A DNA stretch of 5,621 nt from Clostridiales bacterium (GTDB taxonomy: Bacteria > Bacillota > Clostridia > Lachnospirales > Lachnospiraceae), in NCBI GenBank assembly GCA_015655565.1, contig JAATEU010000159.1:1-5621 (forward strand), in the 5' to 3' direction. The translations under genes were made by a program, and so were the position numbers. Shown piece after piece: positions 5,440 to 5,621 of the stretch (its first letter is position 1; the number at the start of each line of letters is the position of its first letter). The notes beneath the pieces were generated by a model. It made no database searches. It had not been told where the DNA came from and saw nothing but the letters and a program-made list of their open reading frames with translations.

Positions 5440-5457
5440 AAAATTTTATAAAATTTT
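5440..5457. repeat. Perfect 18-bp AT palindrome
   Basis: AAAATTTTATAAAATTTT is its own reverse complement. It lies about 12 bp upstream of the plus-strand -35 at 5470, roughly where an AT-rich UP element would bind the RNA polymerase alpha subunit. The A4T4 tracts also suggest bent DNA. In DNA this AT-rich a chance origin is possible. Confidence 0.4.
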
Positions 5458-5469
5458 CATCTTTTTTTA

Positions 5470-5498
5470 TTGCATTATAACTCTTAATGTATTATAAT
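5470..5498 (+). promoter_or_regulatory. Plus-strand sigma-A-like promoter
   Basis: TTGCAT (5470-5475), a 17-bp spacer and a perfect TATAAT (5493-5498). The predicted start is near 5505. It is divergent from the Asn/Ser/Thr-rich gene and is the only well-formed plus-strand promoter I see. It points at the ribosome site, the 11-codon frame and the GC-rich hairpin at the window edge. Confidence 0.55.
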
Positions 5499-5524
5499 GT
5501 AATTGTGTTAAAGAGGTATCATTA

Positions 5525-5560
5525 ATGATTCTCTTAAAACACTATATAACCCCTTATTAA
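5525..5560 (+). CDS. Possible 11-residue leader peptide
   Basis: ATG at 5525 opens MILLKHYITPY and ends at TAA 5558-5560. AGAGG (5512-5516) lies eight bases upstream, about 7 nt after the predicted transcription start. Placement between a promoter and a GC-rich hairpin is that of a leader peptide. However, the peptide has no run of one amino acid that would identify an attenuator, and frames this short arise easily by chance. Confidence 0.22.
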   Translation: MILLKHYITPY

Positions 5561-5580
5561 TGATTTATACTCCCCTCATC

Positions 5581-5615
5581 GAAACGCCCGCCTGGCTCCC
5601 CCTCGCGGGCGTTTC
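5581..5615 (+). terminator. GC-rich terminator-like hairpin at the window edge
   Basis: GAAACGCCCGC (5581-5591) and GCGGGCGTTTC (5605-5615) are exact reverse complements around a 13-nt loop (5592-5604). The AAA/TTT ends flanking a CGCCCGC core are typical of intrinsic terminators. The plus strand continues with ACTTT, the minus strand with no T run, so plus-strand action is favoured. The tail is weak and the window ends six bases later. This is by far the most GC-rich spot in an AT-rich intergenic region. The whole gene-free stretch 5273-5621 holds only the features listed here. Confidence 0.6.
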
Positions 5616-5621
5616 ACTTTG

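Larger units (their letters stand above)
5505..5620 (+). ncRNA. Candidate short RNA or leader/attenuator
   Basis: The interval from the predicted start of the promoter at 5470-5498 to the hairpin at 5581-5615 would be a transcript of about 115 nt. Near its 5' end TTAAAGAG (5508-5515) can pair, with one bulge, with CTCTTAA (5531-5537), and the 12-bp palindrome ATCATTAATGAT (5518-5529) sits in the loop, which could hide the ribosome site at 5512-5516. It resembles no RNA family I know (no T-box, riboswitch or 6S pattern seen). It may instead be the leader of a gene beyond position 5621. Confidence 0.3.

Noticed and set aside
5560..5621. Open plus-strand frame from the ATG overlapping the leader-peptide stop to the window end
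   Set aside because: It runs straight through the perfect GC-rich hairpin and has no ribosome site of its own. It cannot be judged without sequence beyond 5621.
1..5621. Mobile element, CRISPR array, toxin-antitoxin or defence system
   Set aside because: I found no transposase or integrase motifs, no regularly spaced repeats and no such gene pairs. Gene content is core housekeeping with small regulatory intergenic regions.

Overview
The window comes from a low-GC, Gram-positive anaerobe of the Clostridia, most likely a spore-forming member of the Lachnospiraceae (Clostridium cluster XIVa). This is inferred from the AT-rich intergenic DNA, the strong AGGAGG-type ribosome sites, tRNA genes without encoded CCA, protein sequence style, and the order RNA methyltransferase, amidase, rdgB, yfcE-like phosphodiesterase, tRNAs. 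The genus cannot be fixed from the sequence alone. All confident genes lie on the minus strand, so transcription runs from high to low coordinates.

Reading along the minus strand, the right part (5621 to 4866) holds a small Asn/Ser/Thr-rich protein gene (5272-5003). It has a sigma-G-like promoter and a strong terminator hairpin (4945-4982). Next is a 100-residue single-domain rhodanese (4868-4566). A 263-bp leader region (4303-4565) follows, with two similar promoter modules, one overlapped by a perfect 10+10 bp dyad. Then come an RlmL/YpsC-type THUMP rRNA methyltransferase (4302-3145) and its intrinsic terminator (3040-3080).

The middle and left parts hold a likely three-gene operon from a sigma-A-type promoter at 2907-2935: a membrane-anchored Amidase_3 cell-wall hydrolase (2884-1568), the RdgB/HAM1 nucleotide-pool sanitising pyrophosphatase (1550-954) and a YfcE/YsnB-like metallophosphoesterase (890-411). 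The amidase has Asn where the second zinc-binding His of the family is expected. A consensus sigma-A promoter (266-294) then drives tRNA-Pro(TGG) and tRNA-Gly(TCC).

At the far right edge, on the plus strand, a sigma-A-like promoter (5470-5498) and a GC-rich hairpin (5581-5615) bracket about 115 bp with a ribosome site and an 11-codon reading frame. This could be a small RNA or a leader/attenuator of a gene beyond the window.

Most of the window is ordinary housekeeping. The points worth a second look are the putative forespore-expressed low-complexity protein, the amidase missing a zinc ligand, the duplicated promoter modules with a dyad before rlmL, and the short plus-strand transcription unit. 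I see no mobile element, CRISPR array or defence system.
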